From Chloracidobacterium sp. UBA6041 (lineage in GTDB: Bacteria > Acidobacteriota > Blastocatellia > Pyrinomonadales > Pyrinomonadaceae): 21,061 nucleotides of DNA. The notes under the pieces are model-generated. The model did no database searches, was not told the DNA's origin, and saw nothing but the letters and a program-made list of their open reading frames with translations. Position numbers and translations under genes: made by a program. The stretch spans positions 1 through 21,061 of the forward strand of contig DIYZ01000173.1 of assembly GCA_002427845.1 (NCBI GenBank), written 5' to 3'. Below are positions 1 to 7,052 of the stretch, piece by piece (within the stretch, counting starts at the first letter, position 1; each line of letters opens with the position of its first letter).

Positions 1-287
1 GGATCGTTCTCGAGCCACGTGCGCACTTCGCGAAAGATACGGGCGGCGTGCTGGTCGGCAGGCTCGACGATGCGGTAGTGCATCCACTTACCCTCACGAC
101 GCGCGGAAACCAAACCCGCGCGGCGCAGGTAGGCAAGGTGGCGGGATATTTTTGGCTGGCTGCTGCCAAGCACCTCCACAAAGAAACAGACACAAACCTC
201 GTCGTCTCCAATAAGGTTTATTACGCGCAAGCGAGTCTTATCAGCCAGCGCTCTAAAAAGCGGCTCGATGTTGTAGTTCTTTGCCAT
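1..287 (-). CDS. arsR: ArsR-family metalloregulatory repressor (3' end outside window)
   Basis: Read on the minus strand from the ATG at 287, the frame is open to the window edge and gives 95 residues of a winged helix-turn-helix protein. It begins MAKNYNIEPLFRALADKTRL, then has EVCVC at residues 30-34, then SSQPKISRHLAYLRRAGLV as the recognition helix region and a basic wing (ARREGKWMHYRI). The CVC pair at C32/C34 sits where ArsR repressors bind As(III)/Sb(III); the third ligand position of the E. coli R773 type (residue 37) is Val here, so the site may use only two of those cysteines or a different third one. Family knowledge: such proteins repress ars operons and let go on arsenite binding. 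It is divergent from the ArsI gene at 564, which supports an arsenic role. The C-terminus lies outside the window, and no clear Shine-Dalgarno precedes the ATG. Confidence 0.93.
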   Translation of the reverse strand, partial: MAKNYNIEPLFRALADKTRLRVINLIGDDEVCVCFFVEVLGSSQPKISRHLAYLRRAGLVSARREGKWMHYRIVEPADQHAARIFREVRTWLEND

Positions 288-487
288 TCTGTCGTTCTGT
301 CGTGGCTTAGTTGTAATACGATTTCGACGATCCCGGAGTTCCTTTTTGCAAGAGATATTCAAGACCAAAATCGCCGATTTTTCTATCCGGTTCTTGCTTT
401 CAAAATAGAAGTATCTTGTGCCGACAAATTTGCTTCGGCGTTCCATTCGCCTTATTTCCATCGAGAATCCTCAACGTCATATACGGG

Positions 488-516
488 TTGACAGATGTGT
501 TGGACGGGCGTAAAAG
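488..516 (+). promoter_or_regulatory. Candidate sigma70 promoter for arsI
   Basis: A perfect TTGACA at 488-493 is followed after 17 bases by TAAAAG at 511-516, a 4/6 match to the -10 consensus. It lies about 50 bases upstream of the arsI start and points toward it, so it is the best promoter candidate in the arsR-arsI divergent gap (288-563). I found no equally good minus-strand promoter for arsR in the same gap. Confidence 0.55.
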
Positions 517-526
517 TAAACGATAC

Positions 527-542
527 ATTCGCCTGAGCGAAT
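527..542. promoter_or_regulatory. Small palindrome, candidate ArsR operator
   Basis: ATTCGC (527-532) and GCGAAT (537-542) form a perfect 6-bp inverted repeat with a 4-base spacer (CTGA). It lies between the candidate -10 box and the arsI Shine-Dalgarno, where a bound dimeric repressor would block initiation. ArsR proteins bind imperfect dyads near their promoters, so an operator role is reasonable, but it is inferred from position and symmetry only. Confidence 0.4.
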
Positions 543-563
543 ATGAATATAAAGGAGAAAGCG

Positions 564-1037
564 ATGGAAAGCAAGACAGAGACGCCGGTAAAGGCGTTGA
601 AAGCGCATCTCGCGCTGAACGTTCGCAACGTAGAAAAAAGTATCGAGTTCTACAAGCGGATACTGGGAATAGAGCCCTGCAAAGTGCGTCCGGGCTACGC
701 CAAATTCGACGTCCAAAACCCGCCGCTGAATCTAACGTTGAACGAAGGCAAAGTCCGCGAGCGTGGGGCGCTTTCGCACCTCGGCATCCAGGTGGGCTCA
801 ACCGCCGACGTATTGGCTAAGCGCGAGGAATGGACTGCTGCGGGTTTGGTGACGCGCGACGAGATGCAGACGAACTGTTGCTATGCTACACAGGACAAAA
901 CGTGGGTCCAGGATCCCGACGGTAATGAATGGGAAGTCTTCGTGGTCCTGGAAGACAATCTGGTAACCAGCGACGCATGCTGCGTTACCGAAGTTCCGCA
1001 AACGATCAATATCAAACGACAGGCGCGAACGCTCTAA
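564..1037 (+). CDS. arsI: ArsI-type C-As lyase (VOC/glyoxalase fold dioxygenase)
   Basis: The 157-residue product matches the ArsI/CadI branch of the vicinal-oxygen-chelate superfamily. Known ArsI enzymes are Fe(II) dioxygenases that cleave the C-As bond of methylarsenite and related organoarsenicals to give arsenite. The expected ligands are visible: H15 (in KAHLALNV), H72 (in LSHLGI) and E124 (in NEWEVF), with the substrate-binding vicinal cysteines C105-C106 in TNCCYATQDKTWVQDPDG. The spacings (57, 33 and 18 residues) agree with the Thermomonospora enzyme to within one residue. Another Cys pair, C139-C140, lies near the C-terminus. The start at 564 is chosen over an in-frame ATG at 543 because AAAGGAG (551-557) stands 6 bases before it. 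It is divergent from arsR and probably controlled by it. A related CadI-like role is the main alternative. Confidence 0.9.
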   Translation: MESKTETPVKALKAHLALNVRNVEKSIEFYKRILGIEPCKVRPGYAKFDVQNPPLNLTLNEGKVRERGALSHLGIQVGSTADVLAKREEWTAAGLVTRDEMQTNCCYATQDKTWVQDPDGNEWEVFVVLEDNLVTSDACCVTEVPQTINIKRQARTL

Positions 1038-1080
1038 GCACAGCGTGGCCCATCCTCTGAGACTTATGACTTCCTGACAG

Positions 1081-1115
1081 TAAAAGGCCTGGACGTTTGT
1101 GTGCGGCCAGGCCTT
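1081..1115 (-). terminator. Rho-independent terminator of the Spy-like gene
   Basis: AAGGCCTGG (1084-1092) and CCAGGCCTT (1107-1115) form a perfect 9-bp stem with a 14-base loop. On the minus strand the stem is followed directly by TTTTA, so it terminates the minus-strand gene whose stop codon is 24 bases away. It may also stop arsI transcripts coming the other way, although the plus strand has no T run after the stem. Confidence 0.8.
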
Positions 1116-1138
1116 CGGGAAAACTGAGACTAGAGTAG

Positions 1139-1696
1139 TTACCGCGGCGTGTTATCAAGTCGCTCCTGGCGTTCCTTCATTCTCTGTTCGATTCTTGCCT
1201 TGCGCTCCGCTTTCAGTTGCTCAAGCTTCGCTCTCTGTTCCGCGGTCAGAATTCCTTCCATCTCGGCTCTAACACCTTCCATGGACGCGCGGATCTCTTG
1301 ACGCAAAGCCTTTGCTCGCGCTTCGTCCTCAGCCGTGAACGTGTCCGCGATTCTTTTTTCGCGCAGCTTGAACAACTCTTCACGCTGACTTTTTGTCGCT
1401 TCCAGCCGGCGCCGCATGATCGCTCGGCTCTGTTGACGCTGCTCCTCGGTCAGATTAAGTTCGCGTAGGAGGCGACCCCTGCCACCGCCCATTCCCGGAC
1501 GCCCCATTCCTCTATGGCCACGCATTCCCTGATTGCGGTCAAGTAGCTCGCGGCGTCTCTCCAACCTTTCGAGCCTGTTTCGGTCCAAAGTTCCATCCGG
1601 CGCCGTCGGTGTTTTTTGCGGCTGTTGGGCGAAAGCAATCATTCCACCAGCCAGGATGATTCCCAGAAATCCAAATAAAGTTTTTCGTAGTAACAT
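1139..1696 (-). CDS. Spy/CpxP-like periplasmic LTxxQ protein
   Basis: The 185-residue product has a signal peptide (basic MLLRK, hydrophobic core, AFAQQ cleavage region near residue 23), a Gly/Arg/Met-rich low-complexity stretch at about 55-76, and then a long charged helical part. Two copies of the family motif are present, LTEEQ at 82-86 and LTAEQ at 150-154. Spy/CpxP proteins are small helical periplasmic chaperones or stress sensors, often induced by envelope or metal stress; related proteins are called periplasmic heavy-metal sensors. The RGMGRPGMGGGRG region could bind metal, but that is inference. AAGGAG (minus strand of 1708-1713) lies 11 bases before the ATG. A 7-bp dyad lies in the presumed leader. 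It adjoins the arsenic genes but has its own terminator, so it is probably a separate unit. Confidence 0.8.
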   Translation of the reverse strand: MLLRKTLFGFLGIILAGGMIAFAQQPQKTPTAPDGTLDRNRLERLERRRELLDRNQGMRGHRGMGRPGMGGGRGRLLRELNLTEEQRQQSRAIMRRRLEATKSQREELFKLREKRIADTFTAEDEARAKALRQEIRASMEGVRAEMEGILTAEQRAKLEQLKAERKARIEQRMKERQERLDNTPR

Positions 1697-1728
1697 TTCG
1701 TGTCCAACTCCTTTTTTGCGTTTTTTCT

Positions 1729-1748
1729 CTATCGGCAGATACCGATAG
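1729..1748 (-). promoter_or_regulatory. 7-bp dyad in the leader of the Spy-like gene
   Basis: CTATCGG (1729-1735) and CCGATAG (1742-1748) are a perfect inverted repeat with a 6-base spacer, 33-52 bases upstream of the ATG of the minus-strand Spy-like gene. On that strand it is followed by an A-rich stretch and then the Shine-Dalgarno. It could be a regulator binding site or a leader hairpin; the sequence does not decide which. Confidence 0.4.
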
Positions 1749-1930
1749 TGATGATTTCCGCTGTCCTGATTTAGACGCCTGATTACTTGAAGAAGTTTGG
1801 AAAGATTGTAGGATTGACTTTATATAGCGAAGCAGAGTACTTTACAGCGCAAAGGTCGGAAGTTTTATTTCAACGTGGACCTGCGAAAAACGTAAAAAGT
1901 TGTGAGTAGTAAAAATCTGAACCGGCACGT

Positions 1931-1936
1931 TACAAT
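1931..1936 (+). promoter_or_regulatory. -10-like box directly before dxs (leaderless start)
   Basis: TACAAT (5/6 match to TATAAT) ends 8 bases before the dxs ATG at 1945, so the expected transcription start falls on or within about 2 bases of the ATG. No Shine-Dalgarno is present and no -35 box stands at 16-18 bases upstream; TTGTGA at 1900-1905 is 25 bases away. The layout is that of a leaderless mRNA promoter. Confidence 0.45.
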
Positions 1937-1944
1937 ACGCGCAC

Positions 1945-3864
1945 ATGGATCATCTGGAGAATATCAACTCACCTGCAGACCTGCGGCGACTGCCTTTAGA
2001 TGAGTTGCAGCCGGTAGCGGACGAAATTCGGCAATACATACTGGAAACGATGTCGCGCATTGGTGGCCACACCGGCGCTTCGCTTGGGGCCATTGAGTTG
2101 GCCGTGGCGATGCACTACGCCTTTGACACGCCTCGTGACCGGCTGGTGTGGGACGTAGGACATCAGGCTTACGCTCACAAGATACTGACCGGACGGCGCG
2201 AACTGCTGCCAACAATAAAACAATATGGCGGCATCAGCGGCTTCCTGCGGCGGGACGAATCCGAGTATGACACTTTTGGCGCGGGCCACGCTTCCACCTC
2301 TCTTTCTGCTGCGCTCGGCATGGCTATAGCTCGGGACAGAAAGGGCGATCACTATCATGTAGTCGCGCTCATCGGCGACGCATCGCTTGCCGGCGGCATG
2401 GCGATGGAGGCAATCAACCAGGCTGGCCACCTCAAGAGCCGTCTGATTGTCGTCCTCAATGATAACGAGATGTCGATCGCGCCGGCGGTGGGCGCGTTGA
2501 CTGGTTATCTAAACCGTATTCGAAGTGCTCACAACTACCATCGCTTTAAAGACGAGGTTGAGGAAACGCTGCTGGCGATTCCATCAGTTGGCGAGCGTCT
2601 CCATCACGCTGCCAAGACAATGAAGGACGCGATTGCGGCGGCGGTGCTGCCCGGTGCGCTTGTTAGTGAGCTTGGCTTCAAATACATCGGTTACGTGGAC
2701 GGACATAATCCGCGGGCCCTGGTGGCAGCCTTTCGCGAAGCCCAGCAAATCAAAGATGGACCAGTGATTGTTCATGCGCTGACGACCAAAGGCAAAGGTC
2801 ACCCGCAGGCGGAGAAGGACTACTATCGGTGGCACGCGACCGGTCCTTTCGATCTCAAGAGCGGGCAGGCCCTCAAGTCGAAAGCGAGTGCGCCGACTTA
2901 TACGGCGGTGTTTGGAAACAGTCTGGTGCAGTTGATGGAGAAGGACGAGAAGATCATCGCCTTAACTGCGGCAATGCCCGATGGCACCGGCATCTGTACC
3001 GCACTCGAAAAATTTCCTGAGCGGTCCTTCGATGTGGGTATCGCCGAACAGCACTGCGTAACTTTTGCCGCCGGTATGTCTTGCGAAGGCTTGAAGCCTG
3101 TTTGCGCGATCTACTCGACATTTCTGCAGCGCGGCTTTGATCAATTAATTCACGATGTCTGCATACAAAACCTGAATGTGAAGTTTTGTCTCGACCGCGG
3201 TGGCGTTGCGGGCGGTGATGGGCCAACCCATCATGGACTACTCGACATTGCGTATCTTCGCGGGGTTCCGAACATCGTCGTAATGGCACCGAAAGACGAG
3301 GGTGAGATGCGGGACATGCTGTTTACCATGGTCGAGCACGTCGGGCCGGCAGCAATGCGTTATCCGCGGGGCAGCGGCGTCGGCGCGGACATCAATCGTG
3401 AGCCACAACTGCTGGAAATTGGTAAAGGGGAAATACTTCGCGACGGCGGCGAGATAGCAATTGTGGCTTATGGGTCGATGGTCCACCCTTCGTTGCAGGC
3501 AGCGGAAAATCTGGCGAAGGAAAAAATTGAAACGACGGTAGTCAACGCCCGCTTCGTTAAACCTCTCGACGCGCCATTGCTGCTCGCTTTGGCGAAAACC
3601 AAACGCCTGATCGTTACGGTTGAAGAGGCCTATCTGGCAGGCGGCTTTGGCTCCGCCATCCTGGAGTTGCTGGAAGAGAACGGTCTGCAAGACAAGGTTC
3701 GAGTTGTAAGAATGGGCATCCCCGACCGGCTGGTAACGCACGGCGATGCAAAACTATTGCTGGCGAAGTATGGCCTCGATGCCGACGGCATTTATACACG
3801 AGTGAAAGAGAGCGTCGACGTGATGGACGACCGCCGCGCCAAACCGCAAAAAGTGGGTCGATAG
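1945..3864 (+). CDS. dxs: 1-deoxy-D-xylulose-5-phosphate synthase
   Basis: The 639-residue product is a full-length thiamine-diphosphate enzyme (E. coli Dxs is 620). It condenses pyruvate with glyceraldehyde 3-phosphate to DXP, the first step of the MEP isoprenoid pathway and a precursor for thiamine and pyridoxal. The N-terminal domain has GGHTGASLG (H42), WDVGHQAYAHKILTGRR (69-85) and the ThDP/Mg motif GDASLAGGM (144-152) with LNDNEMSI (171-178). The pyrimidine-binding domain has FDVGIAEQH with the catalytic Glu at 368, STFLQRGFDQ and DGPTHHG (425-431). The C-terminal transketolase domain ends with a short polar tail. The GDASLAGG form differs from the common GDGAxTGG at one position, but the Asp and downstream Asn remain. 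There is no Shine-Dalgarno, and a -10 box lies 8 bases before the ATG. A terminator follows at 3892. Confidence 0.97.
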   Translation: MDHLENINSPADLRRLPLDELQPVADEIRQYILETMSRIGGHTGASLGAIELAVAMHYAFDTPRDRLVWDVGHQAYAHKILTGRRELLPTIKQYGGISGFLRRDESEYDTFGAGHASTSLSAALGMAIARDRKGDHYHVVALIGDASLAGGMAMEAINQAGHLKSRLIVVLNDNEMSIAPAVGALTGYLNRIRSAHNYHRFKDEVEETLLAIPSVGERLHHAAKTMKDAIAAAVLPGALVSELGFKYIGYVDGHNPRALVAAFREAQQIKDGPVIVHALTTKGKGHPQAEKDYYRWHATGPFDLKSGQALKSKASAPTYTAVFGNSLVQLMEKDEKIIALTAAMPDGTGICTALEKFPERSFDVGIAEQHCVTFAAGMSCEGLKPVCAIYSTFLQRGFDQLIHDVCIQNLNVKFCLDRGGVAGGDGPTHHGLLDIAYLRGVPNIVVMAPKDEGEMRDMLFTMVEHVGPAAMRYPRGSGVGADINREPQLLEIGKGEILRDGGEIAIVAYGSMVHPSLQAAENLAKEKIETTVVNARFVKPLDAPLLLALAKTKRLIVTVEEAYLAGGFGSAILELLEENGLQDKVRVVRMGIPDRLVTHGDAKLLLAKYGLDADGIYTRVKESVDVMDDRRAKPQKVGR

Positions 3865-3891
3865 CACTGCCTCAAGATTGCCCGATAGTTC

Positions 3892-3930
3892 CGCGCCCGT
3901 ACCTGTTGAAACAGACAGGCGCGTTGTTTT
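3892..3930 (+). terminator. Probable Rho-independent terminator of dxs
   Basis: CGCGCC (3892-3897) pairs perfectly with GGCGCG (3918-3923), and within the loop CTGT (3903-3906) pairs with ACAG (3911-3914). The structure is followed by TTGTTTT (3924-3930). It begins 28 bases after the dxs stop codon, the usual place for an intrinsic terminator. The interior bulge makes it imperfect. Confidence 0.6.
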
Positions 3931-4113
3931 AGTGCACGATATCGTGACCTCATCTAACCTAACTGATGCGAAGGTCATCGTTAACAAAGTGTCTGCAGGG
4001 ATTTGAGCGCACAAGTCCTGAGTTTATCTTGTGGCCTCGGTCTTGCAAACAATTCCATCGCTTGCACCCGGACAAACTATAAGTTTGCCAGCAGTACAGG
4101 ATTACCTGGAGTT

Positions 4114-4710
4114 ATGGAATCGGATACTAGGGAATCATTAACCACCGACTTGCCACTGCCCGAACCGCATTTTGATGAAGAAGCGACGCTGCTTTCGGCT
4201 CGCCCCGTTGTGCCGCTCGAAAAAGTTCAGGCAAAGACCCGGTTTACCCAGCCGTGGGCCTACGGATTAGCGCTTGTGGGCGCGCTCTTGCTTGGTGTTT
4301 CGGCAACAGCAATCTATTACTCGCGAATCTACGGGCGCAATTCCACGCCATTCCTAAACTCTGAAACGATCCCGTCGGGCGTCGAAGCCAGCGCCGCGGA
4401 AACAGATCAGGCGAATGTTCCATCGGCTACGCCGGTTCCCATGTCAAGCGATCAGCACGGATCGGCAACGGTCCAACGCGTGGCTCCTGCAATAGTTGAT
4501 TCCCAAATTCCTGACAACACGAAGAAACCAGTCGCGCGTCGTTTCGACGTTTTGGTTTTCGACTCGAGAGGCGACCGGGAACGCCGGGAGGCGCGGAAAG
4601 AAGAGAAAGAGCGAAAACGCGAAGCTAAGCGGGAAAGTCGGGAAAACAAATTTTCCGACAACCCAGTTCGCATTCGAGAAATCTTTGAAGGGCGCCGTAA
4701 CCCATACTGA
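4114..4710 (+). CDS. Membrane-anchored hypothetical protein with a basic coiled tail
   Basis: I do not recognise a family. From the ATG at 4114 the product is 198 residues: an acidic Pro-rich cytoplasmic N-terminus, one membrane helix at about 49-69 (WAYGLALVGALLLGVSATAI), a Ser/Thr/Pro-rich linker, and a strongly charged Arg/Glu/Lys-rich segment near 160-185 that would form a helix or coiled coil, ending REIFEGRRNPY. The frame is open upstream to a TTG at 4003, but those 37 residues look unlike protein, and GGAG at 4108-4111 sits close before the ATG at 4114, so I use the later start. The spacing of that GGAG is very short (2 bases), so the start is uncertain. It lies between dxs and tlyA on the same strand. 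It may be a single-pass envelope protein of unknown role. Confidence 0.65.
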   Translation: MESDTRESLTTDLPLPEPHFDEEATLLSARPVVPLEKVQAKTRFTQPWAYGLALVGALLLGVSATAIYYSRIYGRNSTPFLNSETIPSGVEASAAETDQANVPSATPVPMSSDQHGSATVQRVAPAIVDSQIPDNTKKPVARRFDVLVFDSRGDRERREARKEEKERKREAKRESRENKFSDNPVRIREIFEGRRNPY

Positions 4711-4923
4711 GCCCGTTCCACGTTAGACAGACGATACTCGAACGATAACGTTTGTTGACTGTTTCGCGAGCGAATGGCATTATTTCTCGCAAGCGATTTA
4801 GAAGATTTTCCCGGCTCCGCACGCCGGTTGTCCTGTTAGGTCAACTCTCTCACATTAGCGAAACCCCGACTTTTTTCTTTGACGTTCATATTTTCGCGAG
4901 ACGCGAAGAATTGGGATACTTCT
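4711..4923. other. Intergenic stretch with no recognised gene
   Basis: This is the first part of a 547-base gap between the hypothetical gene and tlyA. It is AT-richer than its surroundings and has only short frames with no recognisable motif. The one clear structure is a perfect dyad near its end, TTCGCG (4893-4898) and CGCGAA (4902-4907) with a 3-base spacer, 16 bases before the candidate small gene at 4924. I see no RNA gene. Confidence 0.5.
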
Positions 4924-5187
4924 ATGAAGAAACAAATGTTTCGTGAACGGGAGGGCATTCATAGAGAAGATGGCGCGGAGGGCGAGTTTTACAACGGCGC
5001 TTTTTACGTGCAAGCACTTCAACGCCTGCCTGTTGACAAGGCAATGCAGGTCGCCGGGAAAGTGGGGTCCTTCTTCTGGGCCGATGCGCCACACATATTG
5101 GTGTGGCTATGCCTTGGTTGCGCAACCGACGTCGGTCTCACCGACACGCCACGCGCGATAACGCAGAATTCACGGCGCCAAGCCTGA
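4924..5187 (+). CDS. Probable small protein of unknown function with a CxxC pair
   Basis: An 87-residue frame from ATG 4924. The middle, FYVQALQRLPVDKAMQVAG followed by KVGSFFWADAPHILVWLCLG and CATDVGL, reads like a folded domain rather than chance: it has a helix-like LQRLPVDKAM, conserved-looking aromatic and Asp/His residues, and a CLGC pair (CxxC) that could bind metal or be redox-active. GGGA (4913-4916) lies 7 bases before the ATG as a weak Shine-Dalgarno, and a 6-bp dyad (4893-4907) precedes it. It sits on the same strand as its neighbours and ends 70 bases before tlyA. I cannot name a family. The length is small enough that a chance frame is possible. Confidence 0.5.
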   Translation: MKKQMFREREGIHREDGAEGEFYNGAFYVQALQRLPVDKAMQVAGKVGSFFWADAPHILVWLCLGCATDVGLTDTPRAITQNSRRQA

Positions 5188-5243
5188 GAAGTAAGGACTC
5201 GCCTCCCCGCGCTCGGGAGCGTCCACTCTGTCGGGTTTTGCGG

Positions 5244-5249
5244 TAAAGT
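5244..5249 (+). promoter_or_regulatory. -10-like box before tlyA
   Basis: TAAAGT ends 8 bases before the tlyA ATG (5258), the same spacing as TACAAT before dxs. There is no Shine-Dalgarno and no good -35 box. Together these fit a leaderless start, but TAAAGT is a weaker match, and an overlapping TAAAAT (5249-5254) would be too close to the ATG. Confidence 0.3.
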
Positions 5250-5257
5250 AAAATCCG

Positions 5258-6034
5258 ATGAAGCCCAAGCGCCCTGAACGTATAGACAAGCTGTTGGTAC
5301 AGCGCGGTCTGGCGGAATCCCGCACGAAGGCGCAGGCGATGATCATGGCCGGCGTGGTGCTGGTCAATGAACAGCGCGTGAATAAGCCCTCCGACTCAGT
5401 CTCTCCTGACGCTGAAATCCGTATCAAAGGCGGAGACGATCCGGCTTCACGTTACGTAGGCCGCGGCGGATTAAAACTTGAAGCGGCGTTGCGCGAGTTC
5501 AAAATCAAGGTCGAGGGTCTTTCCTGCCTGGACGTGGGCGCTTCAACCGGCGGCTTCACCGATTGTCTGTTGCAACACGGAGCGCGCAAGGTGATCGCAA
5601 TCGATGTTGGTCACAACCAGATTGACTGGCGCCTGCGAAGCGACAAACGAGTCGATGTCAGAGAAGGAATAAATGCTCGATACCTCAACCCAGACGAGTT
5701 CCAAACAACATTCGACCTTGCGGTAATGGATGTCTCGTTCATATCAGCAACGAAAATTATGCCGGCGATTGTTCCTCTGCTTACAGAAATCGGCGCGCTT
5801 ATAGTTTTAATTAAACCGCAGTTTGAAGTTGGTCGCGGCGAAGTCGGCAAGGGAGGCATCGTGCGCGATCCGCAAAAACATGCCCTGGTAATTGAACAAG
5901 TGAACAGCGCCGCTAAGCAACTGGGACTGCACGTGCGAAACGTGATCGAATCTCCCATTCGCGGCGCGGACGGCAATATGGAGTTTCTCGCGCTTTACGA
6001 GAAGGACAGGCTATTGCCCGCTGCGGCTCTCTAG
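5258..6034 (+). CDS. tlyA: TlyA-family rRNA 2'-O-methyltransferase (S4 + FtsJ-like)
   Basis: The 258-residue product has an N-terminal S4 RNA-binding domain (about 8-60: RIDKLLVQRGLAESRTKAQA, then MAGVVLVNEQRV) and a C-terminal Rossmann methyltransferase. The linker and core carry SRYVGRGGLKLEAAL with K73, the SAM loop LDVGASTGGFTD (91-102), VMDVSFIS with D158, IKPQFE with K186, and E242 in GNMEF. These fit the K-D-K-E tetrad described for mycobacterial TlyA with a constant offset of four residues. TlyA methylates cytidine ribose in 16S and/or 23S rRNA and affects capreomycin sensitivity; hemolysin annotations for this family are historical. It precedes nadK by 94 bases, part of a common dxs-tlyA-nadK order. 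No Shine-Dalgarno is visible; a -10-like box is 8 bases upstream. Confidence 0.93.
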   Translation: MKPKRPERIDKLLVQRGLAESRTKAQAMIMAGVVLVNEQRVNKPSDSVSPDAEIRIKGGDDPASRYVGRGGLKLEAALREFKIKVEGLSCLDVGASTGGFTDCLLQHGARKVIAIDVGHNQIDWRLRSDKRVDVREGINARYLNPDEFQTTFDLAVMDVSFISATKIMPAIVPLLTEIGALIVLIKPQFEVGRGEVGKGGIVRDPQKHALVIEQVNSAAKQLGLHVRNVIESPIRGADGNMEFLALYEKDRLLPAAAL

Positions 6035-6128
6035 TAATCCGTTGCTCATAAGTCGCGCTTGCAGTTACCATTGCCAGCGCTTTCTCCAATCATTCAAATC
6101 GTGACGGTGGTCTTCTGCGTCAAACGCG

Positions 6129-7013
6129 ATGACAAGGTCCTCGATAAAACGTGTCGGCATAGTTCTCAAGCCACATCAACCCGACGCGTTGAAAACCATT
6201 TGCGAGCTTACAACCTGGCTCGCCGAGCGGGGAATTACTCTATTCGGTGGGCCGGAAATTGAACGCGGGCGAATCGAACAGCAAACAGGCTGCGCCGTCA
6301 AAGAGGTGAAACCCGACGAGTTGGCCGCGAGTGTCGATCTGATTCTCGTGCTTGGCGGCGACGGCACGATGATCGCCACAGCACGACTGATGGGTGACAC
6401 GGAAGTGCCTGTGTTGGGCGTTAACTATGGCGGGTTGGGTTACCTCGCGGAGTTTCGTATTGAAGAATTGTACACCGCGCTGGAATCGATTCTCGCCGGC
6501 AACTATCGCGTCGATAAGCGCGTGATGCTCGCGGTCGAGCTGCTTCGAGGAGGGGAGAATGTGACACGCAATCGCGTGCTCAATGACGTCGTCATAAACA
6601 AATCCGCGCTGGCGCGCATCATCGAAATAGAAGCGTATCTCAATCAACAGTTTGTGAATTCGTTCCGTGCGGACGGCCTCATTGTTTCCACACCCACCGG
6701 ATCCACTGCTTACAATCTTTCGGCCGGCGGTCCCGTGATATTCCCTTCGATGAACGCCGTCGTGATTACTCCTATCTGTCCATTCACGCTTTCAAATCGT
6801 CCTATCGTTGTGCCGGATGATGCCGTGATCGAATTGCGTCTGAAAACTGAGCTGGAAGACGTGGCATTAACGTTGGATGGGCAGGCTGGTTTTTCTTTGA
6901 ACGTCGAGGATCGCGTAGTAATTCGCAAGAGCCGCACTACGTTTAATCTCGTTCAGCCCACGAACAGAAATTATTTTGAAGTGTTGCGCGACAAGCTGCG
7001 GTGGGGACGATAA
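6129..7013 (+). CDS. nadK: NAD kinase
   Basis: The 294-residue product is a complete ATP-NAD kinase, which phosphorylates the 2'-OH of NAD to NADP and sets the NADPH pool. Diagnostic motifs are GGDGT at 76-80, the following GVNYGGLGYLAEF (97-109; usually G-I-N-x-G-x-L-G-F-L-x-E/D), LNDVVINKSA (the position of the NAD-binding NE/ND), RADGLIVSTPTGSTAYNLSA with GGP, and the C-terminal LTLDGQ. The N-terminal KRVGIVLKP is the usual first strand. The ATG at 6129 is preferred because it leads directly into that strand; no Shine-Dalgarno is visible. It follows tlyA on the same strand and may share its transcript. Confidence 0.95.
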   Translation: MTRSSIKRVGIVLKPHQPDALKTICELTTWLAERGITLFGGPEIERGRIEQQTGCAVKEVKPDELAASVDLILVLGGDGTMIATARLMGDTEVPVLGVNYGGLGYLAEFRIEELYTALESILAGNYRVDKRVMLAVELLRGGENVTRNRVLNDVVINKSALARIIEIEAYLNQQFVNSFRADGLIVSTPTGSTAYNLSAGGPVIFPSMNAVVITPICPFTLSNRPIVVPDDAVIELRLKTELEDVALTLDGQAGFSLNVEDRVVIRKSRTTFNLVQPTNRNYFEVLRDKLRWGR

Positions 7014-7052
7014 AAAGTCTGAAGTGTCGGGTCCCCCGGCTTCAAATCTTTC

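Noticed and set aside
543..563. Earlier ATG for arsI
   Set aside because: The AAAGGAG Shine-Dalgarno lies between it and the ATG at 564, so it cannot serve the earlier start.
400..820. Overlapping frames of about 130 residues on both strands near arsI
   Set aside because: They overlap arsI out of frame or antisense and lack a ribosome-binding site; arsI has one and a complete active site.
3238..3741. 167-residue minus-strand frame within dxs
   Set aside because: It overlaps conserved catalytic motifs of dxs and has no protein family features.
4003..4113. Longer N-terminus of the hypothetical membrane protein from a TTG
   Set aside because: The extra 37 residues look like translated non-coding DNA; the ATG at 4114 gives a more plausible protein, though this is not certain.
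7021..7043. Terminator after nadK (GAAG...CTTC with inner CGGG/CCCG)
   Set aside because: The stem is interrupted and the following bases are not a proper T run; too weak to call.
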